Positions 1 to 8,691 are shown, counted from the first letter of the stretch. The stretch: DNA of 48,477 bases from Clostridium frigoris (GCF_018861865.1 NZ_JAHLDV010000026.1:1-48477), one strand, 5' to 3'. Program-made: numbers and translations. Notes: a model not told the origin generated them from the letters alone.

Positions 1-110
1 AAACATATTTATTAAAACATTAATTTCTATTGAACCGCCGTGTACCGAACGGTACGCACGGTGGTGTGAGAGGTCGCTAAATAAACTAATTATTTAGCTC
101 CTACTCGATT
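1..110 (+). mobile_element. Group II intron, 3' end (domains V and VI), cut by window edge
   Basis: Bases 32-66 fold into a domain V hairpin: the outer arm ACCGCCGTG pairs with CACGGTGGT, a two-base CG bulge follows, and a short UACC/GGUA stem carries a GAAC loop. Bases 67-110 form domain VI: GCTAAATAA (76-84) pairs with TTATTTAGC (90-98), and CTCCTACTCGAT follows with a candidate bulged branch-point A near 103. The tail ending in AT agrees with the AY 3' end of group II introns. One frame through 1-95 is open and may be the readthrough end of the intron reverse transcriptase, but the enzyme itself lies outside the window. The exact 3' junction (109 or 110) is inferred. Confidence 0.8.
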
Positions 111-460
111 AAACTACCTATTTTGCTACCTATTGCATAACCTACAGTTCCGAGTATTAATGTACATAAAATGTATATAAAAGCATTTAGCTTTTCTTTT
201 TCTTGAAATAGATTAAAGCCCTCATACATAAAGGTTGAAAAAGTTGTGTATGCACCTAAAAAACCATCTCCTAGTAGTAACAGTATATTATTGCTTACTC
301 CAATTGTGCTTACAAACCCAAGCAAAAGAGCACCTGTAATATTAATTATAAAAGTACCTATTGGTAAAGAATGTTTCGACTTTTCACTTATAAATTTACC
401 AAGGCTATACCTAACCAAACTTCCGGCGGCTCCACCAACTGCAACTAACACATATGTCAT
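101..460 (-). CDS. fluC: Fluoride ion channel FluC/CrcB, second of a tandem pair
   Basis: A 119-residue, four-helix membrane protein of the Fluc/CrcB family, which exports fluoride passively as a dual-topology dimer. Family marks are visible: GSLVRY in helix 1, the pore Asn segment GTFIINITG, and the phenylalanine-box motif GFLGAYTTFSTF. The ATG at 460 follows a strong AGGAGGTTT ribosome binding site. It lies 24 bp downstream of the other fluC and is probably cotranscribed; in Gram-positive bacteria such pairs can act as heterodimers. The last codons (Ile-Glu-stop) are read from the group II intron end, so the native C-terminus has been replaced by a few residues. Helix 4 still looks complete, so function is probably kept. 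Confidence 0.9.
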   Translation of the reverse strand: MTYVLVAVGGAAGSLVRYSLGKFISEKSKHSLPIGTFIINITGALLLGFVSTIGVSNNILLLLGDGFLGAYTTFSTFMYEGFNLFQEKEKLNAFIYILCTLILGTVGYAIGSKIGSLIE

Positions 461-484
461 GAAATAAACCTCCTAGGTTTCAAC

Positions 485-904
485 CTAGCCTAAATCGCTA
501 GGACTATTCTTATTACTTATGAAAATTGAAACTACTTCTCTTGCAACTATTACTCCAAAGTAAGCTGCAGCAAGTCCAAGCATTGCGGAGAACCCCATAT
601 AAGATATAGAAGAATAATAGTATCCTTGATCCATGAGACTTACAGTTTCTTTGCAAAGCGTAGAAAAAGTTGTGAAGGCACCCAAAAATCCAGTAGCAAT
701 TCCCAGTCTTAAACCTTCATCAATCACATAAATTTCAAAAGCAACAGTTAGTATAAGTGATAATAGAAAAGTACCAGAAATATTTATTAGCAATGTGTTT
801 AGTGGTATAACTTCTTTATAATGATAAATGTGTATGTTTTTTATATAATATCTTAATATAGCGCCCAGCATACCACCTATGGCTATAAATGTGTACTTTC
901 TCAT
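485..904 (-). CDS. fluC: Fluoride ion channel FluC/CrcB, first of a tandem pair
   Basis: A 139-residue paralog of the neighbouring fluC, with four hydrophobic helices, the motif NTLLINISG carrying the conserved Asn, and GFLGAFTTFSTL carrying the fluoride-coordinating phenylalanines. It is the promoter-proximal gene of the minus-strand pair and starts with ATG at 904. It has about 20 extra residues at the C-terminus (ending NSPSDLG) compared with its partner. I looked upstream (905-1140) for the conserved fluoride riboswitch core and did not find it, so control by fluoride is not evident. The assignment is secure; whether it acts as a homodimer or as a heterodimer with its neighbour is inference. 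Confidence 0.9.
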   Translation of the reverse strand: MRKYTFIAIGGMLGAILRYYIKNIHIYHYKEVIPLNTLLINISGTFLLSLILTVAFEIYVIDEGLRLGIATGFLGAFTTFSTLCKETVSLMDQGYYYSSISYMGFSAMLGLAAAYFGVIVAREVVSIFISNKNSPSDLG

Positions 905-1084
905 ATTTTTTAATTACTCCTTTAACAAATCTATTTTAGTGAAGTTGTATATTTATTATAACTCAAAAAACTAATATATTGCAATAAACTGTTTGTACTC
1001 CTCAAATTTATTAAAATTTTTCTATTAAATAAAATAGTTGCAAAATTTATTTTGTAATAGAAATCTTTGTTTAATCGTAGCCAT

Positions 1085-1115
1085 TTGAAAGTTTATAAAT
1101 GTTATAATATATAAT
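1085..1115 (+). promoter_or_regulatory. Possible sigma-A promoter for the discoidin-like gene
   Basis: TTGAAA at 1085-1090 is followed after 17 bases by TATATA (1108-1113), or after 19 by TATAAT (1110-1115). In such AT-rich DNA the match is only suggestive. The rest of the 905-1202 divergent gap shows nothing else that I can name. Confidence 0.35.
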
Positions 1116-1202
1116 GCAAGGTTAACAACTTAGAGTTTAATTTCTTTGAATGTAAAGATAAGTGACTTAAAATATATAATTATTATAAATGGGGGCATAA
1201 AA

Positions 1203-2015
1203 ATGGAAAATCAAGAAAATATGCTAAGAATAGAGATAAAAGACGAAGCTAATACAACTATAAGCGAAATGTCTGGTATGGAAGAAATTTCTCTTATACA
1301 CACCAAAAGGTATAAAGAAGGGGATAAAATATGTTTTACTAATTTATCTGTTAATAAATATTTAGTTATTAATATAGACAATGAATTATCTGAAGCATTA
1401 ATATATGTTCCAGGAAATATATTAGAATTTTCTATACCGTTTGGCGATGACTCCATACCATATTCGTTATGTTCATTTAAGGATAGTACCCATATTATTG
1501 ATATGCGTTTTGCAACAGAAGAGGAAATTTATTGTTATAGAAACCTTGCAAAGAATGTAATGGATAAGCGTTGCGATACAACATATTATCCTCATGTTAC
1601 AGCAAATGTTGAGACTGGAAATGATGCTATTTTTGCCGCTCGAAACACAATTGATGGGCAAACGAATAATCAGGGGCATGGAGTATGGCCATATGAATCT
1701 TGGGGAACTGATCAAAGAGAAGATGCAGAGCTGTTTTTAAATTTTGGTAGAGAAGTAGAAGTGGATAAAATTGCTTTATACTTAAGAGCTGATTTTCCAC
1801 GTGATACTTATTGGAGTCATATAACAATAGTATTTTCTGATGGAACTGAAGAAAAGGTACAACCTATAAAAACTAGTGATGCTCAGTTTTTTGAGTTTGA
1901 CAAAAAAAGAATTAGTTGGGTTAAGTTAATAAATTTTAAGATGGCTGATGAGCCAGCGGAATTTGCGGCTCTAACAGAAATTGAAGTTTATGGTACTGAT
2001 ATTAAAGAGGTATAA
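1203..2015 (+). CDS. Carbohydrate-binding-like protein with C-terminal discoidin (F5/8 type C) fold
   Basis: A 270-residue protein without signal peptide or membrane helix, so probably cytoplasmic. The C-terminal half (roughly residues 130-265) resembles galactose-binding-like discoidin domains: an Ala/Asn-rich start (ARNTIDGQTNNQGHG), the WPYESWGTDQ stretch, then beta-strand-rich segments ending in a LTEIEVYGTD strand typical of the last strand of this fold. The N-terminal ~120 residues are not recognised. I chose ATG 1203 because GGGGG lies 7 bases upstream; a TTG at 1146 would add 19 residues but lacks a ribosome binding site. Function is unknown; sugar binding is inferred from the fold only. 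Confidence 0.7.
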   Translation: MENQENMLRIEIKDEANTTISEMSGMEEISLIHTKRYKEGDKICFTNLSVNKYLVINIDNELSEALIYVPGNILEFSIPFGDDSIPYSLCSFKDSTHIIDMRFATEEEIYCYRNLAKNVMDKRCDTTYYPHVTANVETGNDAIFAARNTIDGQTNNQGHGVWPYESWGTDQREDAELFLNFGREVEVDKIALYLRADFPRDTYWSHITIVFSDGTEEKVQPIKTSDAQFFEFDKKRISWVKLINFKMADEPAEFAALTEIEVYGTDIKEV

Positions 2016-2238
2016 TTTGATATTGAAAAAAATGTCAAATAAAAGGTGATGAAAAACATGTTAATTTAATGAAGAATATGGTAATATGTAAAATAAAGGA
2101 TGTCAGAATTTATCCTTCATATAATAAATCAAATTCTTAAACATAGTTTGAAATGTGAATAGTACAAAGAAGTTTTTGGTAAAATACATGATTATAAATT
2201 TTTATAACAAATTAACTGACGAAATGGCAAATTCTTAC

Positions 2239-2308
2239 TTTACAAATTTTCAAATTTTGTGTAAAATAGTATTTATGTTTTGATAATATAAATTTTTGTT
2301 TATATTAT
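2239..2308 (+). promoter_or_regulatory. Sigma-A promoter plus leader stem-loop for the NlpC/P60 gene
   Basis: TTTACA (2239-2244), a 17-base spacer and TAAAAT (2262-2267) make a good vegetative promoter. A perfect 10-bp stem, ATAATATAAA (2283-2292) with TTTATATTAT (2299-2308), lies in the leader before the ribosome binding site and may stabilise or regulate the mRNA. The preceding gap from 2016 holds only weak inverted repeats. Confidence 0.6.
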
Positions 2309-2343
2309 GTTGAAAGATAAAATTATTTGTAGGAGATGAAGAA

Positions 2344-3495
2344 TTGAATAGAAAAATTATTTCAGCCATGATGGCACTTACTTTAACTATGAGCATTGGA
2401 TATACTAACGTATACGCAGATACAGCTTCTGATAAGGCAAAAATCCAGCAGGTTCAAAAACAAAAAAGTGACCTTGAAACTAAAGTACAGATGATGGACA
2501 GTCAAATTGAAAAAATTATGTCTAAAATTAATACTAATGAAAAAAATATAAGTGATACACAAAATAATATTAAACAATCTAAAATAGATATTGCAAAAGC
2601 CGAGGATGATATTAAAGCAGAACAATTACTTTTTGATAAAAGAATGAGAGTAATGTATATGAATGGTACATCAAGCTACATAGACATTATATTAGACTCA
2701 AAAGGTGTAGATGATTTTATATCTAGAGTAGAAGATGTAAAAACTATAATAACTTTTGATCAGAATATTATTAATGATTTGAAAACAAAAAAGGAAGCAA
2801 TTGATTTAAAGAAAGTAGTACTAGATACAGAAAATACAAAACTGTTAGCTTTAAGGGTTGACAATAAAAATAAATTAGGTGGTTTAACTAAACAAAAAGC
2901 AGCACAAAATGTATTGGTAGCTCAATTAAATGCTCAAGAAACTGAGTATAAGGCTCAATTAGTAGCAGACCAAGCGGCTGCAGCAAGACAAGTAGCTTTA
3001 GCAAAACAAGCAGTTATAGATGCAAAAAATGCGACTGAAGCAAGACAAGCTGCGCAAGAAAACCAAGCTGCTGCAGCAAATCAAGTTGCATTAAACCAAC
3101 AAACAACAAATGTGACTCCTAGTATAAGTCCTTCTAGAGGTGGATCGGGAGCCTCATCTAATGCACTATTATCATATGCTTCACAATTTCTTGGCATTCC
3201 TTATGTTTGGGGTGGGACAAGCCCTTCAGGCTTTGATTGCTCAGGATTTACACAATACGTATTCGCACATTTTGGAGTAAATCTACCAAGGGTTTCAGAA
3301 GATCAACAAAATGTAGGTACAAAAATATCTAGAGGAGATCTTCAACCAGGCGATTTAGTGTTTTTTGGATCACCAGCTCATCATGTAGGAATATATGTTG
3401 GGAACGGTAACATGATAAATGCACCTCACACAGGAGCTGTACTTAGAATTCAATCACTAAATAATGACTTTACATATGGACGTAGAGTTAGATAA
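2344..3495 (+). CDS. Secreted NlpC/P60 peptidoglycan endopeptidase with coiled-coil N-terminus
   Basis: A 383-residue cell-wall hydrolase of the CwlO/PcsB kind, expected to cut peptide bonds in peptidoglycan stems outside the cell. Residues 1-25 are a signal peptide ending VYA-DTAS. About 30-200 is a long coiled coil rich in Lys, Gln and Asp. An Ala/Gln-rich linker (about 200-255) leads to a C-terminal NlpC/P60 domain with catalytic Cys299 in FDCSGF, His347 in HHVGIYVG and a third polar residue, His362, in NAPHTG. The start is TTG at 2344, placed 6-8 bases after GGAGATG. In related proteins the coiled coil docks with FtsEX; those genes are not in this window. A terminator follows, so the gene is monocistronic. 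Confidence 0.93.
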   Translation: MNRKIISAMMALTLTMSIGYTNVYADTASDKAKIQQVQKQKSDLETKVQMMDSQIEKIMSKINTNEKNISDTQNNIKQSKIDIAKAEDDIKAEQLLFDKRMRVMYMNGTSSYIDIILDSKGVDDFISRVEDVKTIITFDQNIINDLKTKKEAIDLKKVVLDTENTKLLALRVDNKNKLGGLTKQKAAQNVLVAQLNAQETEYKAQLVADQAAAARQVALAKQAVIDAKNATEARQAAQENQAAAANQVALNQQTTNVTPSISPSRGGSGASSNALLSYASQFLGIPYVWGGTSPSGFDCSGFTQYVFAHFGVNLPRVSEDQQNVGTKISRGDLQPGDLVFFGSPAHHVGIYVGNGNMINAPHTGAVLRIQSLNNDFTYGRRVR

Positions 3496-3536
3496 AAAGT
3501 TTTTAGATATTTTTATTAATGAATAATCCATCTGGA

Positions 3537-3570
3537 AAAGCATCTATATTAATTTATAGATGCTTTTTTA
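3537..3570 (+). terminator. Rho-independent terminator after the NlpC/P60 gene
   Basis: AAAGCATCTATA (3537-3548) pairs perfectly with TATAGATGCTTT (3555-3566) across a 6-base loop and runs into a T tract. Confidence 0.9.
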
Positions 3571-3687
3571 GTATTTAATAATAGAATTTATCAAAATAAT
3601 TTCCTAACCAATGTGAACTTTTTGTTTAGTTATCCGTTATATTAGTGTAGAAACATCTAAATTAATAGATAAAAGGGAGATAGGCTA

Positions 3688-4404
3688 ATGCTTGAAATTA
3701 AAAATTTTTCAAAGATATATAAGGGTGGGAAAAGAGCAGTGGATCATTTTAATCTTACAGTTGAAGCTGGAGATATTTATGGATTCATTGGTCACAATGG
3801 AGCTGGAAAGAGCACAATGATAAAGTCAATTGCAGGGGTACTTGATTTTGAAGAAGGAGAGATTTTTGTTGACGGACATTCAGTACAAAAATCTCCAGTA
3901 GATTGTAAAAAAGTAATCGCATATATACCAGATAATCCGGATTTATATGAGCATTTAACGGGAATTCAATATTTGAATTTTATCGCCGACATTTTTAAAG
4001 TGGGAAAGGAGGAGAGAGAAGAGCTCATTCGAAAATACGGTGAATTATTTGAAATTGCCAGTGTACTAGGAGATTTGATTTCTTCTTATTCACACGGAAT
4101 GAAACAGAAACTTGCTTTAATTTCCGCTCTAATTCATAAACCTAAACTGCTATTGCTCGACGAACCTTTTGTAGGATTAGATCCAAAAGCAACTCTGATA
4201 TTGAAAAATATCATGCATGAAATATGTAAAGAAGGAAGTGCTATTTTCTTCTCTACCCATGTGCTTGACGTTGCGGAGAAACTTTGCAACAAAATTGCAA
4301 TTATTAAAGGTGGAAAACTTATAGAAGCAGGAGAAACGGAAAGGTTAATTAAAAATCAATCATTGGAATCACTTTACATGAAGGTGGCAGAAAATGAAAA
4401 ATAG
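3688..4404 (+). CDS. ABC transporter ATP-binding protein
   Basis: A 238-residue ATPase subunit of an ABC-2 type exporter. Walker A is GHNGAGKST (about residues 35-43), the ABC signature is SYSHGMKQK, Walker B is LLLLDEPFVGLDP, and the switch His lies in FFSTHVLD. The ATG at 3688 has AGGGAGATAGGCTA upstream. The stop overlaps the start of the permease by 11 bp, so the pair is translationally coupled. It belongs to the broad drug/lipid/bacitracin-export-like group; the substrate cannot be told. Confidence 0.92.
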   Translation: MLEIKNFSKIYKGGKRAVDHFNLTVEAGDIYGFIGHNGAGKSTMIKSIAGVLDFEEGEIFVDGHSVQKSPVDCKKVIAYIPDNPDLYEHLTGIQYLNFIADIFKVGKEEREELIRKYGELFEIASVLGDLISSYSHGMKQKLALISALIHKPKLLLLDEPFVGLDPKATLILKNIMHEICKEGSAIFFSTHVLDVAEKLCNKIAIIKGGKLIEAGETERLIKNQSLESLYMKVAENEK

Positions 4405-5989
4405 TACTTTGATTCTTTTAAAAGCACAGTTTCTTAATCAATCTGGAGTGAATACCTTTAGATACGAGAATGATAAAAATAAAAAAAATAAGATGGTTAT
4501 ATTCGCTTTCGCAATGACTATAACTGTGATTATGATGGTAGTATATTGTTTTATGATGGCGTATGGGTTGGGTAGCATTGGACTTAGTGGAATTATTCCG
4601 GGATATGCATTTACTATTACAAGCTTGATTGTTATGCTCTTTACTATATTTAAAGCAAGTGGTACATTATTTGCATTTAAGGACTACGATATGCTTATGT
4701 CACTACCGGTTAAAACAACTACAGTAATAACAAGTAGATTTTTATTGATGTATGAAATGAATGTACTTTTTTGCATTCTTGTTATGCTTCCTATGGGAAC
4801 TGCATATGGCATGTTTGCACATCCACAAATACTATTTTATGTGTTGTGGGTTATTTCTATATTTGTAACGCCACTTGTTCCAATGACAATAGCTGCGGCA
4901 CTTGGAGCAATTATTAGTGCAATTTCATCCAAATTTAAACATACTAATATGATCAATATCATATTATCATTTGTAGTAACGATTGGTTTTATGGGCGCAA
5001 GCATGAGCGCAGGAACCATGAGTGGTGGCCAAATAAATATTAAACAATTAGCGTCTCTTGGTACAATGTTAACCCACAAAATGAATCAGATATATCCCCT
5101 AGTAAGTATATTTGAAAAGGGAGTTTGCCAGTATAATATAATTGCATTTATTTCGTTTCTTGTAATATCAGTTATATGGTATTTCGTGTTTGTAAAAGTT
5201 GTTTCTATCAAATATAAAGCTATTAATACGGGACTCACATCGCACCAAACGAAGTCTAATTATAAATTGAAAAGTTCAAAAGTAACCTCGACCTTTAGGG
5301 CATTACATCGAAAAGAGATAAAAAGATTTTTCTCATCATATCTCTATGTGCTTAATGTGGGAATGGGCGCAGTGCTTTTATTAGCACTATCCATAACGTG
5401 TTTCATATTTGGAATAGATAAATTGCAGCGGCTAATGGGAATACCAAATATAAAAGGTATAATGACTAACTTTGCACCTTTTGTGATGTCTGGAATGTTA
5501 GCAATGACATGTACAACATCAGTATCGCTTTCATTGGAAGGTAAAAACTTATGGATATTGTTATCTGCGCCAATAGAAGCGGCAACTATATATAGAAGCA
5601 AAATGGCAGTCAATATAACATTGCTATTGCCTGTATCACTATTAAGCTCGATACTAATGAAACTTTGTTTGAAGCCTAGTATTATGTCGACTGTGTGGAT
5701 GTTTATCACACCACTTGCGTATGTGGGACTCACTTCTGTGTGGGGAATATATATTAACCTTAAATTTCCAAATTTTGAATGGGAATCTGAAGTAACTGTA
5801 ATTAAGCAAAGTATAGCATCTTTATTTGGAATTCTGGGTGGAATGTTATTTGGTTTTATACCTATGGTAATTTTATTAATTCTACCGGGTATAGACAGAA
5901 ACTTAATTATGGGAGTGATTACCCTTTTAGTTATAGGTATTACATCGATTCTTTATATAAAAGTGTGCGGAACTAAGTTGCCAAAATAA
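4394..5989 (+). CDS. ABC transporter permease, large ABC-2 type
   Basis: A 531-residue membrane protein with about 12 hydrophobic segments, starting in the 3' end of the ATPase gene. The N-terminal 35 residues are polar and Asn/Lys-rich (cytoplasmic), followed by helices from about 38 onward. A central hydrophilic loop near 270-310 contains TFRALHRKEIKRF, resembling the coupling segment that precedes the second half in duplicated ABC-2 permeases. It is much larger than single-half permeases (about 250 residues), so one copy may supply all twelve helices. It resembles uncharacterised Firmicutes exporters such as Bacillus YthQ; the substrate is unknown. Confidence 0.82.
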   Translation: MKNSTLILLKAQFLNQSGVNTFRYENDKNKKNKMVIFAFAMTITVIMMVVYCFMMAYGLGSIGLSGIIPGYAFTITSLIVMLFTIFKASGTLFAFKDYDMLMSLPVKTTTVITSRFLLMYEMNVLFCILVMLPMGTAYGMFAHPQILFYVLWVISIFVTPLVPMTIAAALGAIISAISSKFKHTNMINIILSFVVTIGFMGASMSAGTMSGGQINIKQLASLGTMLTHKMNQIYPLVSIFEKGVCQYNIIAFISFLVISVIWYFVFVKVVSIKYKAINTGLTSHQTKSNYKLKSSKVTSTFRALHRKEIKRFFSSYLYVLNVGMGAVLLLALSITCFIFGIDKLQRLMGIPNIKGIMTNFAPFVMSGMLAMTCTTSVSLSLEGKNLWILLSAPIEAATIYRSKMAVNITLLLPVSLLSSILMKLCLKPSIMSTVWMFITPLAYVGLTSVWGIYINLKFPNFEWESEVTVIKQSIASLFGILGGMLFGFIPMVILLILPGIDRNLIMGVITLLVIGITSILYIKVCGTKLPK

Positions 5990-6089
5990 ACAGTAATTCA
6001 GGTTTCATTATATATTATTAGTATGGAAATTCTTATACTATAATCATATTAGTATGGGACAAAATATGCAATGATTTTGTTAAGGTACT

Positions 6090-6159
6090 TTAAGACACAT
6101 GGCTATTTAATGGTATAATTGAAGAAAACCTGCATTATGGAAGAAGGCCTTATCCATAA
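6090..6159 (+). promoter_or_regulatory. Promoter and leader palindrome of the alarmone synthetase gene
   Basis: TTAAGA (6090-6095), 18 bases, then TATAAT (6114-6119) form a likely promoter. About 16 bases downstream TTATGGA (6135-6141) pairs with TCCATAA (6153-6159), with the inner palindrome AAGGCCTT between them. It could be an mRNA hairpin or an operator; nothing in the sequence decides which. Confidence 0.5.
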
Positions 6160-6216
6160 AGAAGTGGTTTTAGTAGTTAGTGATACAATAATTATACGAA
6201 AAGGGGCAAAAGATTC

Positions 6217-6900
6217 ATGGATAAATCCATAAAAACAGATAAAGTATTCTTTAACCAAATAATAGATAAAGCAGTCTCTCCAAGAGATATGGAAGGGAAA
6301 ATAGAGGAATTAGAGGAACTTATAATGATTTACAGTTGTGCTATAAAAGAAGTTAGCACTAAACTTGAAATTTTAGACTATGAATTTAAAATAAGGGGCA
6401 AAAGAAATCCGATAGAATATATGAAATCTAGGGTTAAATCACCTAGGAGTATAATGGACAAACTTATTCGAAAGAATTTAGAACCAACTATTAAAGTGGC
6501 AAGGAAAAAATTCGATGATATAGCAGGAATAAGAGTTGTTTGTTCCTTCGTTAGTGATATATATAAGATAGCTGATATGCTAAAAAGGCAAGAGGACATT
6601 ACTTTAATTGAAGAAAAAGACTATATTGAAAATCCTAAGCCTAATGGGTATAGAAGCCTTCATATGGTTTTGGAAATTCCTATATTTTTTTCGGATCATG
6701 TTGAACCCATAAGGGTAGAAGTACAAATAAGAACAATTGCTATGGATTTTTGGGCAAGTTTAGAACATAAGTTATATTATAAAAAAGGCGAAGACACTGC
6801 AATACATATAAAAAATGACTTAAAAGATTGCGCAGATATTATAGCTGCAACAGATATGAAAATGCAAAATATAGAAATTGAAGTAGATAAGTTAAGTTAA
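6217..6900 (+). CDS. Small alarmone synthetase, (p)ppGpp synthesis, RelQ/RelP type
   Basis: A 227-residue single-domain GTP pyrophosphokinase that moves pyrophosphate from ATP to GTP or GDP, raising (p)ppGpp under stress. Synthetase motifs are in order: the substrate-binding segment PIEYMKSRVKSPRSIMDK (about 65-85), FDDIAGIRVVC with the metal-binding Asp, NPKPNGYRSLHMVL with the conserved Tyr that stacks on guanine, and EVQIRTIAMDFWASLEHKL with the catalytic Glu. There is no hydrolase HD domain and no TGS/ACT region, so it is a synthetase-only enzyme rather than long Rel. ATG 6217 follows AAAAGGGG at 9 bases. It stands alone; RelQ-type enzymes are often tetrameric and allosteric, not shown here. 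Confidence 0.9.
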   Translation: MDKSIKTDKVFFNQIIDKAVSPRDMEGKIEELEELIMIYSCAIKEVSTKLEILDYEFKIRGKRNPIEYMKSRVKSPRSIMDKLIRKNLEPTIKVARKKFDDIAGIRVVCSFVSDIYKIADMLKRQEDITLIEEKDYIENPKPNGYRSLHMVLEIPIFFSDHVEPIRVEVQIRTIAMDFWASLEHKLYYKKGEDTAIHIKNDLKDCADIIAATDMKMQNIEIEVDKLS

Positions 6901-6952
6901 TTAAAAGTATTAAAAAAATATTTACAACGTAAATGATTTAACTTATTTCGGT

Positions 6953-7120
6953 GTGGTTTTTGATGGGAATATTTTCAATGTAAAAGTTCTAAAAAGAGGA
7001 TATAATGAGTTAATGGAGATAGATATAATAAACAATATTGGAAATTTAATAGATAATGCATCAAAAGAATTACTGGTAAATATCTATTTTTATTTTAAAC
7101 AAAAATATTACTATAAATAG
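6953..7120 (+). pseudogene. Fragment of a GHKL sensor histidine kinase (N-box remnant)
   Basis: The open frame ending at TAG 7118-7120 reads about 55 residues and contains EIDIINNIGNLIDNA, closely like the ATP-binding N-box of GHKL sensor kinases (CitA/LytS-like, consensus DLxxxxGNLxDNA). There is no good start or ribosome binding site, the frame is closed by a stop upstream, and the residues after the N-box lose the family pattern. It is read as a decayed fragment left between the alarmone synthetase and pyk. The similarity is from motif memory, so confidence is moderate. Confidence 0.45.
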
Positions 7121-7198
7121 GAAAAGTATATGTTATAAGTAAATTGCGCATATTAAAATTAATTAAGAAGACTTAAAACAGTAAAGGGGAGATTGATT

Positions 7199-8617
7199 AT
7201 GCAAAAAACAAAAATGATTTTCACAATAGGTCCTGCTAGTGATAGTAAAAGTGTATTAAAAAAACTTATGGAAATAGGAATGAATGTTACTAGACTTAAT
7301 TTTTCACATGGTACACATGCTGACCACAAAATAAAAATTGATATTATAAAAGATCTTAGGGAAGAACTTAATAAACCCGTAGCTATAATGCTCGATATAA
7401 AAGGGCCTAAGATTAGGACTCACAATTTTATAGGAGATACTGTTGAACTTGATAAAGGGCAAAAATTCATATTTAGTTGCGGTAAAGAGATACTTGGTAA
7501 TAAAGAGAGGTGTTCTGTTTCTTATACAGAACTTTGTCATGACCTTAAGGTCAATGGTAGACTTCTTGTGGATGATGGTCTTATTGAATTTAAGATTGAT
7601 TCAATTGAAGGAACTGAAATAAATTGTACAGCATTAAATTCTGGTTTTATAGGGAATCATAAGGGAATAAATGTTCCTAATATATCTATTGGTCTTCCTG
7701 CGGTAACTGACAAAGATAAATTAGATTTAATATTTGGATGCGAACAAGGGGTTGATATCGTAGCTGCTTCTTTTATAAGAAAAGCTGGCGATGTAATAGA
7801 TGTAAGAAATATACTTAATGCAAATGGTGGTGAAAGCATCCAAATAATATCGAAAATTGAAACTCAAGAAGGCGTTGACAACATAGATGCTATAATAGAG
7901 GCTTCTGATGGTATTATGGTTGCTAGAGGCGATATGGGGGTTGAATTACCTATTGAAAAGGTTCCAATAATTCAGAAAATGATAATACATAAATGTAATA
8001 AAGCTGGTAAGCCTGTTATAACGGCAACTCAGATGTTAGACTCTATGATTAGAAATCCAAGACCTACTAGAGCTGAAGCTTCAGATATAACCAATGCTAT
8101 TTTTGATGGTACTGACGCAATAATGCTTAGTGGTGAAAGTGCTAATGGAAAATATCCACTTGAAGCTGCTTTAACAATGGCGAAGATTGCAATTGAAGCA
8201 GAGTCAAATATTGATTTTGGAGATGCTTTAATTAAGAAGATTTATGAACCTTTAGATAACATATCAGATGCTATAAGTCTTGCTACGTGTACTACAGCAG
8301 ATAAATTGAATGTATCTGCAATACTAACAGCAACTCAAAGTGGTTATACAGCTAGAATGGTATCCAAATATAGACCAAGGTGCCCTGTTATTGCTGTAAC
8401 GCCTAGCAAGCAAGTTGCAAGAGGTTTAGCTATTAATTTTGGAGTGCAGAGTATACTTTCAATTAAGTTAACTTCCACAGATGAGTTAATGGTAGATGCA
8501 GTGGAAAAATCCTTAGCTGCAGGGTATATAAAAAAATCGGATGTTGTCATAATTGCAGCCGGAATACCTGTTGGTGAGCCTGGTACTACAAATATGATGA
8601 AAATACAAAAGGTTTAA
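7199..8617 (+). CDS. pyk: Pyruvate kinase
   Basis: A 472-residue glycolytic enzyme converting phosphoenolpyruvate and ADP to pyruvate and ATP. It shows the N-terminal TKMIFTIGPAS, RLNFSHGTHADH, LDIKGPKIRT, the catalytic Lys in ISKIETQEG, the metal site ARGDMGVELP, and the signature ATQMLDSMIRNPRPTRAE, followed by the C-terminal allosteric domain. It lacks the extra PEP-utiliser domain found in Bacillus and ends at the usual E. coli-like length. ATG 7199 lies 8 bases after AGGGGA; the in-frame TTG at 7193 is too close to that site. In many clostridia pyk follows pfkA; here pfkA is absent and pyk stands alone. Confidence 0.97.
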   Translation: MQKTKMIFTIGPASDSKSVLKKLMEIGMNVTRLNFSHGTHADHKIKIDIIKDLREELNKPVAIMLDIKGPKIRTHNFIGDTVELDKGQKFIFSCGKEILGNKERCSVSYTELCHDLKVNGRLLVDDGLIEFKIDSIEGTEINCTALNSGFIGNHKGINVPNISIGLPAVTDKDKLDLIFGCEQGVDIVAASFIRKAGDVIDVRNILNANGGESIQIISKIETQEGVDNIDAIIEASDGIMVARGDMGVELPIEKVPIIQKMIIHKCNKAGKPVITATQMLDSMIRNPRPTRAEASDITNAIFDGTDAIMLSGESANGKYPLEAALTMAKIAIEAESNIDFGDALIKKIYEPLDNISDAISLATCTTADKLNVSAILTATQSGYTARMVSKYRPRCPVIAVTPSKQVARGLAINFGVQSILSIKLTSTDELMVDAVEKSLAAGYIKKSDVVIIAAGIPVGEPGTTNMMKIQKV

Positions 8618-8664
8618 AGTATAAAACAAATTTATTAAGAGAACATATTTATTAAGATATTCAG

Positions 8665-8691
8665 GGCCTAGCGTAATTGCTAGACCTTTTT
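8665..8691 (+). terminator. Rho-independent terminator after pyk
   Basis: GG-C-CTAGC (8665-8672) pairs with GCTAG-A-CC (8679-8686), with one C-A mismatch and loop GTAATT, followed by TTTTT. Confidence 0.75.

Noticed and set aside
905-1140. Fluoride riboswitch before fluC
   Set aside because: The conserved GGNGATGGNGTTCNCC-type core was not found on the minus strand.
5344-5733. 129-codon minus-strand frame inside the ABC permease gene
   Set aside because: Lies entirely antisense to a well-supported membrane protein and has no family signal or ribosome binding site.
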